A DNA stretch of 64,000 nucleotides from Streptomyces sp. DH-12 (GTDB lineage: Bacteria; Actinomycetota; Actinomycetes; Streptomycetales; Streptomycetaceae), in NCBI RefSeq assembly GCF_002899455.1, contig NZ_PPFB01000001.1, forward strand, positions 3,316,501 to 3,380,500. Reading direction: 5' to 3'. Below, piece after piece: positions 9,376-18,139 of the stretch. Made by a program: the position numbers and the translations under genes. Below the pieces are notes generated by a model. It saw only the letters and a list, made by a program, of their open reading frames with translations. It was not told where the DNA came from and did no database searches. Position 1 is the first letter of the stretch, and each line of letters opens with the position of its first letter.

Positions 9376-10946
9376 CGGGTGCCTCCTGCGAGGAGCTGCT
9401 GCACGGCCGGGTCGGTCAGCCCGAGGAGGGCCTTGGGCCACAGGCCGGCGACGACGGTGAGGACGACGAGCGGGGTCCAGGCCGCGAACTCGTAGGAGCG
9501 CACGTCGGTGAGTGCCGGCGCGTCCTTCGGCGCGGCGCCCATGCAGACCCGGCGGACCACGATCAGCAGGTAGGCGGCGGTGAGCAGGGTGCCGAACGCG
9601 CCGATCGACATGAAGGTGAGGAAGGCCGGCCGGCTGAGCCCGTCGGCGGGGTCGAAGGCGCCGAACAGCGCCAGCATCTCGCCCCAGAACCCGGCGAGGC
9701 CGGGCAGGCCGAGGGAGGCGACGGCGGCGAAGGCGAGCAGGCCGCCGAGGCGCGGCGCCTTGCCGTAGAGGGCGGCTCCGGTCTCCTGGGCGAGGGCGTC
9801 GAGGTCGGTGCTGCCGGTGCGTTCCTTCAGTCCGCCGACCAGGAAGAACAGCAGGCCGGTGATGAGGCCGTGAGCGATGTTGGCGAACAGGGCGCCGTTG
9901 ACGCCGGTCGGGGTCATGGTCGCGATGCCGAGGAGGACGAAGCCCATGTGACCGACGGAGGAGTAGGCGATCAGGCGCTTGAGGTCGCCCTTGGCGCCCT
10001 TCCTGGCCAGGGCGAGGCAGGCGAGGGATCCGTAGACGATGCCGACGACGGCGAACGCGGCGAGGTAGGGCGCGAAGGTGCGGAAACCGTCGGGCGCGGC
10101 CGGGAGCAGGATGCGGACGAAGCCGTACGTGCCCATCTTCAGCAGGACGCCGGCGAGCAGGACGGAGCCGACCGTCGGGGCGGCGGTGTGGGCGTCGGGC
10201 AGCCAGCTGTGCAGCGGCCACATCGGCGTCTTGACCGCGAGCCCGACGCCGACCGCCAGTACGGCGATGACCTGCACGGACGTGGTCAGCGGCCGGCCGT
10301 TGTCAGTGGCGAGTGCCACCATGTCGAACGTGCCCGCCTTGATCCCGATCAGGAGCAGGCCGAGCAGCATGACCACGGAGCCGAGCAGCGTGTAGAGGAT
10401 GAACTTCCAGGCGGCCTCGGCCCGGCCCTCGCCGCCCCAGCGGGCGATGAGGAAGTACATCGGGACGAGGACCGTCTCGAAGGCGAGGAAGAACAGGACG
10501 AGGTCGAGGACGGCGAAGGTCGCCAGGGTGCCGGACTCGAGGACGAGCAGCAGGGCGACGAAGCCCTTCGGGGACGGCCCCGCGGGCGGCTTGAAGTACG
10601 AGTAGAGGGCGCTGAGGAAGGTCAGCAGGGCGGTCAGGACCAGAAGGGGGAGCGAGATGCCGTCGATGCCGAGGTGGATCCGCACGTCGAGTGCGGGGAT
10701 CCAGCTGATGTCGGTCGTGGCCTGCATCGTCGACGGCTGGTCGTGGTCGAAGCCGAGCGCCAGGACGATCGCCGCCGCCAGGATCGCACCGGTGACGGTG
10801 ACGCCGTGGCGGAGCACGGCCTGCTCGGGCGACTTCCCCTTCAGTCCGGGCGGGGCCGGCAGCAGAGCGGCGGCGGCGCCGAGGAGCGGGCCGACGACCA
10901 GGAACGCCAGAAGGAACTGCATCACGGACTCGTTGATATCGATCAC
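9372..10946 (-). CDS. nuoM2: NADH-quinone oxidoreductase-like subunit M, second set
   Basis: A 524-residue antiporter-like subunit with about 14 helices. The proton-channel residues are kept: Glu in 'LAFETVLVPMYFLIARWGG' (TM5) and Lys in 'GLAVKTPMWPLHSWLPDAHT' (TM7), then 'LLKMGTYGFVRILLP'. A GTG start at 10946 preceded by GAGCAGG is used; an ATG at 10922 would give a protein 8 residues shorter. It begins 6 bp after nuoL2 ends and overlaps nuoN2. Its sequence is clearly diverged from the NuoM encoded at 45315-46886, so this is an old duplication rather than a recent one. Confidence 0.92.
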   Translation of the reverse strand: MIDINESVMQFLLAFLVVGPLLGAAAALLPAPPGLKGKSPEQAVLRHGVTVTGAILAAAIVLALGFDHDQPSTMQATTDISWIPALDVRIHLGIDGISLPLLVLTALLTFLSALYSYFKPPAGPSPKGFVALLLVLESGTLATFAVLDLVLFFLAFETVLVPMYFLIARWGGEGRAEAAWKFILYTLLGSVVMLLGLLLIGIKAGTFDMVALATDNGRPLTTSVQVIAVLAVGVGLAVKTPMWPLHSWLPDAHTAAPTVGSVLLAGVLLKMGTYGFVRILLPAAPDGFRTFAPYLAAFAVVGIVYGSLACLALARKGAKGDLKRLIAYSSVGHMGFVLLGIATMTPTGVNGALFANIAHGLITGLLFFLVGGLKERTGSTDLDALAQETGAALYGKAPRLGGLLAFAAVASLGLPGLAGFWGEMLALFGAFDPADGLSRPAFLTFMSIGAFGTLLTAAYLLIVVRRVCMGAAPKDAPALTDVRSYEFAAWTPLVVLTVVAGLWPKALLGLTDPAVQQLLAGGTR

Positions 10947-10952
10947 GCCTGC

Positions 10953-12947
10953 TCACGCTCCCGTGGCGACGAGGACGGCGGTCACCGCGAGGACGACGGT
11001 GCCGGCGAGCAGCGCGCTCACATAGGTCTGCAGATTGCCGGTCTGGGCCCGTCGTACGGCGGCGCCGAGCCAGCGGGGCAGGGTGCCCGCGCCGCGTACG
11101 TAGGTGTCGACGACCTCCCGGTCGAGGAACCGTACGAGGCTCGCGCCGGCCTGGACCGGGCGGACGAGGAGCGCCGCGTACACGGCGTCCAGGTGGAAGC
11201 CGACGGCGGCGTGCCGGTGCAGCGGGCCGAGCAGCAGCCGTCCGGGGTCCGCGGGGTCGGCCGCGTGCGCGACGTTCCCGTAGGCGGGTTCGTGGCTGGC
11301 GATGGCCTCCGCCTCGACCCGGCCGGCGTCTCCCCCGGGGTGGGCGGCGACGGCGCCGAGCGGGTGGCGGGCCGCGTGCGCGGTGGTGTGCCGCCAGGTC
11401 GCGTAGGTGACGATGCCGCCGACCAGTGCCACGCCCGTGCCGAGCACGGAGGTGGTGAGCGTCGGGGTGAGGTCGTGGCCGTCGAACCAGTCGGGCAGCA
11501 CCCGGAAGGCGAGGCCGCCGAGCGCCAGCGACGGCACGGCGAGCACCCACAGCACGGTGGTCATGGTCAGCGGCTGCCGGCCGTGGTCGGGCGCCTCGGT
11601 GCCGCTGCCGCGGAAGGCGAGCAGCCACAGCCGCGTCGCGTACGCGGCGGTGAGGAGGGCGGTGAGCAGACCGGCGAGGAGGACGATCCAGCCCGCGGCG
11701 GCGGGAGCGTGCTCGGTGTGGCCGGTGACGACGTGTTCGGCGACGCCGAGGACGGCCTCCTTGGAGAAGAAGCCGCTGAACGGCGGGATCGCGGCGAGCG
11801 CGAGGAGTGCCACGGTCATCGTCCAGTAGGCGTCGGGCACGCGGTCGCGCAGCCCGCTCATACGGGACGTGGCGGCCAGCGAGTTGGTGCCGGCGGCGTG
11901 GATGATCACGCCGGCGGCGAGGAACAGCAGCGCCTTGAAGGCGCCGTGGGACAGGAGGTGGAAGACGGCGGCGCCGCGGTCGGCGACGGCGAGGGCGCCG
12001 GTCATGTAGCCGAGCTGGCCGATCGTCGAGTAGGCGAGGACGCGTTTGATGTCGTCCTGGGCGAGTGCGGCGAGCGCCGAGCCGGTCATCGTCACGGCGG
12101 CCATGACGGCGAGGACGGTCATCGCGGCCTGCGAGGCCTCGAAGAGCGGGAGGAGACGGGCGACGAAGTAGACGCCGGCGGCGACCATCGTCGCGGCGTG
12201 GATCAGCGCGGAGACGGGAGTGGGACCCGCCATCGCGTCGGGGAGCCAGGTGTGCAGCGGGAACTGCGCCGACTTGCCGGCCACGCCCGCGAGGAGCAGC
12301 AGGGCGATGAGCGTGGGGTGGCCGATGCCGCCCTGCGCGACGGCGTCGAGGATCCGGGTGATGCGGAAGGACCCGGCGTCGGAGGCGAGGGCGAACAGAC
12401 CGATGAGGAAGGGGACGTCGCCGAGCTTGGTGACCAGGAAGGCCTTCAGCGAGGCGGCGCGCGCCTCGGGGGTCTCCCAGTAGTGGCCGACGAGGAAGTA
12501 GGAGCAGATGCCCATCACTTCCCAGCCGACCAGCAGCACCATCAGGTCGCCGGTGTAGACGACCAGGAGCATCGCGGAGGTGAACAGCGAGACGAGGGCG
12601 GCGTACGACGGGTAGCGCGGGTCGTCGCGCAGGTAGCCCGTGGAGTAGATCTGCACGCAGACGGCGACGGTGCCGACGACCACGGCGGTGAGGGCGGCGA
12701 AGCCGTCGATGTGCAGGGCGAGTTCGACCGGGACCGAGCCGGTGGGGGTGAGCCCGGTGACGGCGTCGACCGGGCCGCCGCCGCCCTGGCGCGCGGCGAC
12801 GGCGGCGGCGAGCAGGAGCGAGGCGAGCGTCGGCAGGACGGCGAGCGGGCGGACGAAGCCGGGCGCGGCGCGGCCCAGCAGCAGTCCGGCGAGCGCGCCG
12901 AGGAACGGCAGGAGGGGGACGAGGACGGCGAGGGTGGTCGTGGTCAC
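10953..12947 (-). CDS. nuoL2: NADH-quinone oxidoreductase-like subunit L, second set
   Basis: A 664-residue subunit L, the distal antiporter module with the long lateral helix. It keeps the TM5 Glu ('[19 protein letters not shown]'), the TM7 Lys ('[16 protein letters not shown]') and the '[20 protein letters not shown]' signature shared with NuoL/MrpA. It starts at a GTG (12947) overlapping nuoK2 by 4 bp. Length and motifs are those of a full NuoL, with no sign of truncation. Confidence 0.93.
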   Translation of the reverse strand: MTTTTLAVLVPLLPFLGALAGLLLGRAAPGFVRPLAVLPTLASLLLAAAVAARQGGGGPVDAVTGLTPTGSVPVELALHIDGFAALTAVVVGTVAVCVQIYSTGYLRDDPRYPSYAALVSLFTSAMLLVVYTGDLMVLLVGWEVMGICSYFLVGHYWETPEARAASLKAFLVTKLGDVPFLIGLFALASDAGSFRITRILDAVAQGGIGHPTLIALLLLAGVAGKSAQFPLHTWLPDAMAGPTPVSALIHAATMVAAGVYFVARLLPLFEASQAAMTVLAVMAAVTMTGSALAALAQDDIKRVLAYSTIGQLGYMTGALAVADRGAAVFHLLSHGAFKALLFLAAGVIIHAAGTNSLAATSRMSGLRDRVPDAYWTMTVALLALAAIPPFSGFFSKEAVLGVAEHVVTGHTEHAPAAAGWIVLLAGLLTALLTAAYATRLWLLAFRGSGTEAPDHGRQPLTMTTVLWVLAVPSLALGGLAFRVLPDWFDGHDLTPTLTTSVLGTGVALVGGIVTYATWRHTTAHAARHPLGAVAAHPGGDAGRVEAEAIASHEPAYGNVAHAADPADPGRLLLGPLHRHAAVGFHLDAVYAALLVRPVQAGASLVRFLDREVVDTYVRGAGTLPRWLGAAVRRAQTGNLQTYVSALLAGTVVLAVTAVLVATGA

Positions 12948-13348
12948 GCGGTGGCCTCGGCCTTCTCACCGGCGGCCGGGGCGGGGATCGCGCGGCCGGT
13001 GGCGTCGCTGTCGGGGTCGTCGGGGTCGTGGCCCTCGGCGGTGTCGCGGAGCCGGTCGATGTCCGAGGTGCCGCGGTTGCGGTACACGGCGAGGACGATG
13101 GCGAGGCCGATGCCGATCTCGGCGGCGGCGATGGCGATGGTGAACAGGGCCAGCGCCTGGCCGGAGTGCAGGGTGTCCTCGGCGGCCCGGCTGAGCCAGG
13201 CGTCGAAGGCGACCAGGTTGAGGTTGACGGCGTTGAGCATCAGCTCGACCGACATCAGCACCAGGATCGCGTTGCGGCGGGCGAGGACGCCGTAGAGGCC
13301 GGTGCAGAAGAGGAGGGCGGAGAGGACGGCGGGATAGGCGAGGTGCAT
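12944..13348 (-). CDS. nuoK2: NADH-quinone oxidoreductase-like subunit K, second set
   Basis: A 134-residue protein, longer than the usual ~100. Residues 1-100 form three helices with the family core '[20 protein letters not shown]' and '[10 protein letters not shown]', keeping the two buried membrane glutamates ('SVELML' and '[12 protein letters not shown]'). The extra ~35 residues are an acidic, proline- and alanine-rich cytoplasmic tail not found in NuoK of the full operon (99 aa). The start overlaps the nuoJ2 stop (TGATG). Confidence 0.92.
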   Translation of the reverse strand: MHLAYPAVLSALLFCTGLYGVLARRNAILVLMSVELMLNAVNLNLVAFDAWLSRAAEDTLHSGQALALFTIAIAAAEIGIGLAIVLAVYRNRGTSDIDRLRDTAEGHDPDDPDSDATGRAIPAPAAGEKAEATA

Positions 13349-14013
13349 CAGCGGGCCCCTTCCTGGTCGTCCCGGGTGTCCTTCGTGCGGGCCGCGGTGA
13401 CGGCGGAGCCCGCGCCCGGCGCGCCGGACGCGGCGCCGTTCCTGGCCTTGCGGGACAGGACGATCGCGCCGACGAGGGCGGCGAGGAGGAGGACGGACAG
13501 GGCCTCGAAGGGGAGGACCCAGTGCTGGAAGAGGCTGGCGCCGGTCACCTCGGTGGAGCCGGAGGGAGCTCCGTCCAGGTCGATCCAGGTGGTGCGGAAG
13601 GCGTCGACGACCACCCAGACCAGAGCGGCCGCCGCGGCGACCGCGACGGCGAGGGCGACCCAGCGGTTGCCGGAGTCGGCGTCCGGCGAGCGGCCGACGG
13701 GGGCGCGGGTGAGCATCAGCCCGAACAGGAGGAGGACGACGACGGAGCCGACGTAGATGAGGACCTGCACCCAGGCGATGAACTCGGCGGTGAGCAGCAG
13801 GTATTCGACGGCGAGTCCGCCGAGGGCCACCACGAGCCACAGGGCGGCGTGCACCAGCTGCCGGGTGGTGACGGTGACGACGGCGGCCCCGAGGGTGACC
13901 AGGCCGACGAGAAGAAAGGTGATCTCCACGCCGGTCGGGGACAGGAAGCCGGGCGACTCGGCCGCCCGGTGCGCGGTGCCGGCCGCGAGAGCGGCGGTCG
14001 CTGCGGTGCTCAT
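13348..14013 (-). CDS. nuoJ2: NADH-quinone oxidoreductase-like subunit J, second set
   Basis: A 221-residue five-helix membrane subunit. The family signature '[20 protein letters not shown]' near residue 80 is clear; it contains the helix whose local unwinding gates proton transfer in complex I. The C-terminal ~25 residues are hydrophilic. The ATG at 14013 overlaps the nuoI2 stop by 4 bp (ATGA). Confidence 0.92.
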   Translation of the reverse strand: MSTAATAALAAGTAHRAAESPGFLSPTGVEITFLLVGLVTLGAAVVTVTTRQLVHAALWLVVALGGLAVEYLLLTAEFIAWVQVLIYVGSVVVLLLFGLMLTRAPVGRSPDADSGNRWVALAVAVAAAAALVWVVVDAFRTTWIDLDGAPSGSTEVTGASLFQHWVLPFEALSVLLLAALVGAIVLSRKARNGAASGAPGAGSAVTAARTKDTRDDQEGAR

Positions 14014-14567
14014 GCGCGGCCCTCCTGACCGGGTTCGTCGGCCTGGGCGGCCGCGAGCTTGTCGGCGGTCTTGCGGGCGGCGGCGACTTCCTTCGGTTCC
14101 TCCGCGCCGGCGTCGAGGGCGGGCGGGGCCGGGACGGTCCACATCCATTCGCGGAGCTTGTCCCGCTCGTGGGTGAGGTCACGGATGTCGGTCTCCGCGT
14201 ACTCGAACTCCGGGGACCAGAACAGCGCGTCGAAAGGACACACCTCGATGCAGATACCGCAGTACATGCACAGGGCGAAGTCGATGGCGAACCGGTCGAG
14301 GACGTTGCGGCTGCGTTCCCGGCCACCGGGGGCGGCGGGCGGGACCGTCTCCTTGTGCGAGTCGATGTAGATGCACCAGTCGGGGCACTCGCGGGCGCAC
14401 AGCATGCAGACCGTGCAGTTCTCCTCGAACAGGCCGATCACCCCGCGGCTGCGGGGCGGCAGTTCGGGCTGGGTGTCCGGGTACTGCGCGGTGACGGACT
14501 TCCGCGTCATCGTCCGCAGTGTGACGGCCAGGCCCTTGGCCAGGCCGGAGCCGGGGATCGGGGCCAT
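14010..14567 (-). CDS. nuoI2: NADH-quinone oxidoreductase-like subunit I, second set (2x[4Fe-4S])
   Basis: A 185-residue ferredoxin-type subunit. Both CxxCxxCxxxCP motifs are intact: '[12 protein letters not shown]' and '[12 protein letters not shown]', so clusters N6a and N6b should form. The N-terminus has the usual amphipathic membrane-surface segment '[19 protein letters not shown]', and the tail is charged and Ala-rich. In a complex lacking NuoE, F and G this subunit would be the natural entry point for electrons from ferredoxin. The ATG at 14567 overlaps the nuoH2 stop by 1 bp (TAATG). Confidence 0.93.
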   Translation of the reverse strand: MAPIPGSGLAKGLAVTLRTMTRKSVTAQYPDTQPELPPRSRGVIGLFEENCTVCMLCARECPDWCIYIDSHKETVPPAAPGGRERSRNVLDRFAIDFALCMYCGICIEVCPFDALFWSPEFEYAETDIRDLTHERDKLREWMWTVPAPPALDAGAEEPKEVAAARKTADKLAAAQADEPGQEGRA

Positions 14568-15535
14568 TACAGGAACACCACCTTGACGACGCCGGTGAGG
14601 GCGATCTGGGCGAGGGCGAGAGGGACCAGAAGGGTCCAGGAGAACTTCTGCAGCTGGTCCTCGCGCAGCCGCGGATAACTGACGCGCAGCCAGATGACGA
14701 CGAAGGCGAGGACGGCGGTCTTCAGCAGGGTCCAGGCCCAGCCGAGGCCGTCGGCGCCCCAGGGGCCGTGCCAGCCGCCGAGGAACAGGACGGTGGTCAG
14801 GCCGCACAGGACGACGATCCCGGCGTACTCGGCGAGGAGGAACAGGGCGAAGCGCAGGCCGGTGTACTCGGTGTACGCGCCGAAGATGATCTCGGAGTCG
14901 GCGACCGGCATGTCGAAGGGCGGGCGCTGGAGTTCGGCGAGACCGGCGATGAAGAAGACCAGCGCGCCGGTGATCTGCCAGGGCAGCCACCACCATTCGA
15001 ACGCGTCGAGGATGCCGACGAGGGAGACGGTCCCGGCGGCCATCGCCACGGAAGCGGCGGTGAGCAGCATCGGCAGTTCGTACGCGAGGAGCTGGGCGGC
15101 GGTGCGCAGGCCGCCGAGGAGGGAGAACTTGTTGGCGGAGGCCCAGCCGGCCATGAGCGAGCCGAGGACGCCCACGCCCATGACGGCGAGGACGAAGAAC
15201 ACGCCCGCGTCCAGCGCCTGCCCGACCGCACCCTCACCCGGCCCGATCGGGATGACGAGCAGCACGAGGAGATACGGCAGGAGCGCGACGGCCGGGGCGA
15301 GCTGGAAGATGCGGCGGTCCGCGCCGGCCGGGACGACGTCCTCCTTCTGCGCGAACTTCACGCCGTCGGCGATGAGCTGGGCCCAGCCGTGGAAGCCGCC
15401 GGCGTACATGGGGCCGAGGCGGCCCTGCATGTGCGCCATGACCTTGTGCTCGGCCTGACCCACGAGCAGGGGGAAGGTCAGGAAGACGACGAACACGACG
15501 AGGAGTCGCAGGGCGACGTCGAGAACGTCGGTCAC
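14567..15535 (-). CDS. nuoH2: NADH-quinone oxidoreductase-like subunit H, second set
   Basis: A 322-residue eight-helix subunit that normally forms the quinone chamber roof with NuoD and NuoB. Conserved segments: '[20 protein letters not shown]', '[17 protein letters not shown]', '[20 protein letters not shown]' and '[20 protein letters not shown]'. The last differs from the full-operon NuoH ([11 protein letters not shown]) in the acidic loop that contacts quinone. A GTG start at 15535 overlaps nuoC2 by 4 bp (GTGA), so H directly follows C; there is no remnant of D, E, F or G between them. Confidence 0.93.
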   Translation of the reverse strand: MTDVLDVALRLLVVFVVFLTFPLLVGQAEHKVMAHMQGRLGPMYAGGFHGWAQLIADGVKFAQKEDVVPAGADRRIFQLAPAVALLPYLLVLLVIPIGPGEGAVGQALDAGVFFVLAVMGVGVLGSLMAGWASANKFSLLGGLRTAAQLLAYELPMLLTAASVAMAAGTVSLVGILDAFEWWWLPWQITGALVFFIAGLAELQRPPFDMPVADSEIIFGAYTEYTGLRFALFLLAEYAGIVVLCGLTTVLFLGGWHGPWGADGLGWAWTLLKTAVLAFVVIWLRVSYPRLREDQLQKFSWTLLVPLALAQIALTGVVKVVFL

Positions 15536-16824
15536 CGCGTGCCTCCTGAGGGGTCGTCGGGCGTGTTCGTGTGCGTATCGGGGTCGGGGTCAGGGCCGGG
15601 ACCGGTGTCCCCGGGACGTGCTCCGGAATCCCGCTCGGGCTGACCTTCCGGCTCCGGCTCCTCGAAGGCCGGCCGCGCGTGGTGCCACGGGGCGTCCGGG
15701 CTGCGCGGGGCGACGGGCGGCTTGCGGTCGCGCCGTTCCTCGGCGGCATCCGCTGCCGTGTCGTCCGCGCCCTGCGCCTGGTCCTGCGCCGCGCGCCGGC
15801 TCGCGGAGCCCTCGGACGCGGACCGCGCCCGGCGGGGGCCGCCCGCGCCCGCGGCTCCGGCCCGCTGCGACGCCGACCCCTCACTCGCGCTGCGCGACCG
15901 GCGCGCCGGGGTCTCCGCCCGCTGACTGGCGGACCCCTCCGGCGCCGACCGCGCCCGACGCGGCGTGACCGGTGGCTGCGCACCGCCTTCACCGGCACCG
16001 GCACCGGCACCGGCACCGGCATCCGAGCCCCCCGCACTCCTCTGACTCGCGGACCCTTCCGACACCGACCGCGCCCGACGCGGCGTGACCGGTGGCTGAG
16101 TCTCCCTCGCGTCAGCGCCTGCGCCGGTACCCGCCCCCGCCGTCTGGCTGGCCGAGCCCTCGGAGGCGGAGCGGGTGCGGCGGGGCGGGCGTTCGCCCGG
16201 GGTGCGGGCCGCCGCGGTGGCCGTGCGGCGGGCGGGACGGGCCGGGGCGGACGGGAGCCGGCCCTTGAGCGGACCCCACTCGTTCGGGTCGGGTACGCCC
16301 GGCGGCAGCATCTGGCGTCGCTTGGGGCCGCCGTGCTCGGACTCTCCCGGCTCCTTGGCGCCGGGCCACGCCTTGGCGACCCGGGCCGCGAGGACGAAGT
16401 CCTTGCGCAGCGGATGGCCCTCGAAGCCGTCCGGCAGCAGCAGATGGTCGAGGCCGGGGTGTCCGGTGAAGTCGACGCCGAACATCTCGTGGGTCTCGCG
16501 TTCGTGCCAGGCCGCGCCCGCGTAGACGTCCACGGCGGACGGCAGGACGGGGGCCTCGTGCGGCACCGTGGTGCGCAGCAGCAGTCGCCGTACCGGGGCG
16601 AGGGCGGCGACGTGCGCGGTCACCCGGAAGCCGGTGCCGGGTTCGTCGACCGCGCTCAGCCAGTCGAAGAAGGTACAGCCGAGGCGGTCACGGGCGGCTT
16701 CGAGGGCGGGGATCCAGGCGTCGGACGGCACGTCGACGGTGAGGACGTCGTACGCCTCCTCCGCCGTGGCCTGCGCGCCGAACAGTTCCTCGACGTCCGC
16801 GGGGAGCCAGCCGGCGGTGGTCAT
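15532..16824 (-). CDS. nuoC2: NADH-quinone oxidoreductase-like subunit C, second set, with long repeat tail
   Basis: A 430-residue protein. Residues ~1-185 are a normal subunit C (30-kDa) with the signature '[18 protein letters not shown]' and '[14 protein letters not shown]'. Residues ~186-430 are an unusual tail: low-complexity, rich in Arg, Ser, Pro and Ala, with five copies of an RRxRSxSEGSASQ motif starting at about residues 215, 249, 289, 308 and 331, and Gly-Ala linkers between them. The tail ends with an acidic Pro/Asp/Thr-rich stretch. NuoC normally ends near residue 200. The tail is probably disordered and could be a phosphorylation or binding region (inference). The ATG at 16824 overlaps the nuoB2 stop by 4 bp. 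Confidence 0.92.
   Translation of the reverse strand: MTTAGWLPADVEELFGAQATAEEAYDVLTVDVPSDAWIPALEAARDRLGCTFFDWLSAVDEPGTGFRVTAHVAALAPVRRLLLRTTVPHEAPVLPSAVDVYAGAAWHERETHEMFGVDFTGHPGLDHLLLPDGFEGHPLRKDFVLAARVAKAWPGAKEPGESEHGGPKRRQMLPPGVPDPNEWGPLKGRLPSAPARPARRTATAAARTPGERPPRRTRSASEGSASQTAGAGTGAGADARETQPPVTPRRARSVSEGSASQRSAGGSDAGAGAGAGAGEGGAQPPVTPRRARSAPEGSASQRAETPARRSRSASEGSASQRAGAAGAGGPRRARSASEGSASRRAAQDQAQGADDTAADAAEERRDRKPPVAPRSPDAPWHHARPAFEEPEPEGQPERDSGARPGDTGPGPDPDPDTHTNTPDDPSGGTR
15793..16182 (-). repeat. Five RS-rich coding repeats in nuoC2
   Basis: Five ~40-bp units encode RR(A/T/S)RS(A/V)(S/P)EGSAS(Q/R). Units 2 and 3 (around 16041-16090 and 15921-15970) are the most alike and share the preceding PPVTP codons, pointing to a more recent duplication of that pair. 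Confidence 0.85.
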
Positions 16825-17516
16825 CCGGCCTCCCCCTCCCCCGTCGGCTCGCCCTTCGCACCGTCCTTCGGACCGTCCTTCGCACCGTCCTCCGGCGCGT
16901 CCTTCGGCGCGGGCGGCCGGACCAGCCCGCTCTGCAGCGCCGCCGTCGGGGGACGCCCGGCGGCGGTGCCGTACCGCTCCCCCAGGGACTCGCGGGCGAT
17001 CTTCTCCTGGAGCTTGAGGATGCCCTGGAGCAGCGCCTCGGGCCGGGGCGGGCAGCCGGGGACGTAGACGTCGACCGGGATGATCTGGTCGACGCCCTTG
17101 GTGACGGAGTAGGAGTCCCAGTAGGGGCCGCCGCAGTTGCTGCACGCGCCGAAGGAGATGACGTACTTCGGCTCGGGCATCTGCTCGTACAGGCGCTTGA
17201 TCGCGGGGGCCATCTTGTCGGTGACCGTGCCGGAGACGACCATCAGGTCGGCCTGGCGGGGGCCGGGCGCGAACGGGATGACGCCGAGGCGGATGAAGTC
17301 GTGCCGGGCCATCGACGCGGCGATGAACTCGATCGCGCAACAGGCGAGGCCGAAGTTGAACACCCAGAGCGAGTAGCGGCGGCCCCAGTTGAGGACCACC
17401 TTCATCGGCTCGGGGGCGAGCCGGGCGAGCGCGCCGAGCCTCCCCCTGCCTTCGCCGGGGGGACCCCCAGGTTCCGGCAGCAGCACGGGCTCGGAGGCGG
17501 CAGGGTTCACGTCCAT
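16821..17516 (-). CDS. nuoB2: NADH-quinone oxidoreductase-like subunit B, second set
   Basis: A 231-residue subunit B. The cluster N2 ligands are all present: 'GLACCAIEF' (two adjacent Cys), 'FGACSNCGG' and '[12 protein letters not shown]'. It is extended at both ends compared with NuoB of the full operon (184 aa). There is a ~35-residue Pro/Gly-rich N-terminus, part of which is encoded by a dispersed palindromic element (17439-17470), and a C-terminal tail with the alternating run '[15 protein letters not shown]'. Starting at the ATG at 17516 it overlaps nuoA2 by 10 bp. N2 would transfer electrons to quinone at the B/D interface, yet no nuoD is in this operon. Confidence 0.93.
   Translation of the reverse strand: MDVNPAASEPVLLPEPGGPPGEGRGRLGALARLAPEPMKVVLNWGRRYSLWVFNFGLACCAIEFIAASMARHDFIRLGVIPFAPGPRQADLMVVSGTVTDKMAPAIKRLYEQMPEPKYVISFGACSNCGGPYWDSYSVTKGVDQIIPVDVYVPGCPPRPEALLQGILKLQEKIARESLGERYGTAAGRPPTAALQSGLVRPPAPKDAPEDGAKDGPKDGAKGEPTGEGEAG
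17439..17470 (-). repeat. Dispersed palindromic element inside nuoB2
   Basis: On the minus strand it reads CTGGGGGTCCCCCC, a short spacer, then GGGGGAGG. These ends are the same as those of the intergenic element at 59843-59885 (TGGGGGTCCCCCC...GGGGGAGG), a type I recall as very common between Streptomyces genes. Here it is in frame, encoding about residues 16-26 ([11 protein letters not shown]) of NuoB2. Confidence 0.7.
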
Positions 17517-17899
17517 GTCAGGACGCCCTTCTTGTAGGCGTACAGCAGGCCCACGGCGAGGAAGCCGAGGAAGACGAACATCTCCACGAGGGTGGTGGCG
17601 CCGTAACCGTCGGCGGCGAAGACGGTCGCCCAGGGGAAGAGGAAGATCGAGTCGACGGCGAAGATCACATAGAGGAAGGCGTAGACGTAGTAGCGGACCT
17701 GGGTGTGGGCCCAGCCCTCGCCGACGGGGTCGACGCCGCACTCGTACGTCAGCAGCTTCTCCGGCGTGGGCACCACCGGCCGCAGCAGGCGGCCCGCGCC
17801 GAAGGCGACGACGACGAACAGCAGGCCGACGACGGCGAGCAGGCCGACGACCGAATAGGACTGGAAGTAATCCGCCGCGACGACGGTCGTTTCCCGCAC
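17507..17899 (-). CDS. nuoA2: NADH-quinone oxidoreductase-like subunit A, second set
   Basis: A 130-residue three-helix membrane subunit. The family motifs are '[12 protein letters not shown]' (the loop with the conserved Cys near the quinone entrance) and '[15 protein letters not shown]'. The GTG start at 17899 follows GAGGAGTGAGGGGCGG, a strong ribosome site. First gene of the second nuo operon, divergent from the histidine kinase gene with a 240-bp shared promoter region; no Rex-type palindrome is seen there. Confidence 0.93.
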   Translation of the reverse strand: MRETTVVAADYFQSYSVVGLLAVVGLLFVVVAFGAGRLLRPVVPTPEKLLTYECGVDPVGEGWAHTQVRYYVYAFLYVIFAVDSIFLFPWATVFAADGYGATTLVEMFVFLGFLAVGLLYAYKKGVLTWT

Positions 17900-18139
17900 G
17901 TCCGCCCCTCACTCCTCAGATCGGCGACCAGGCGTCCCCGCCCGTGCCCTGCCCTTGATCCGTGCCGGTGACGCCGGACGCCACGGTCCGACGATCTGTA
18001 CGCACGGGAGTCTAGGCCCTGATAAAGGCACGGTAAGCAGTCCGTCGGGGCTTGGCACGCGGGGGGTGGGGTTTTCCTCAGTTCACCTTGGCGGTCCTCC
18101 TCATGGCGCGGGCCCCCCGGCTCCGGGCAGGCTGGGCCC

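Noticed and set aside
11101..11500. Decay of nuoL2 in its hydrophilic C-terminal third
   Set aside because: The frame is uninterrupted, codon bias is normal, and hydrophobic segments continue to the end; divergence there is usual for NuoL.
9216..13295. A 1359-codon open frame on the plus strand
   Set aside because: It is the antisense shadow of nuoN2-nuoK2; high GC removes stop codons from the opposite frame, and the product is low-complexity Gly/Arg/Glu.
17900..18139. A Rex operator upstream of the second nuo operon
   Set aside because: No TGTGA-N6-TCACA-like palindrome can be found between nuoA2 and the kinase gene.
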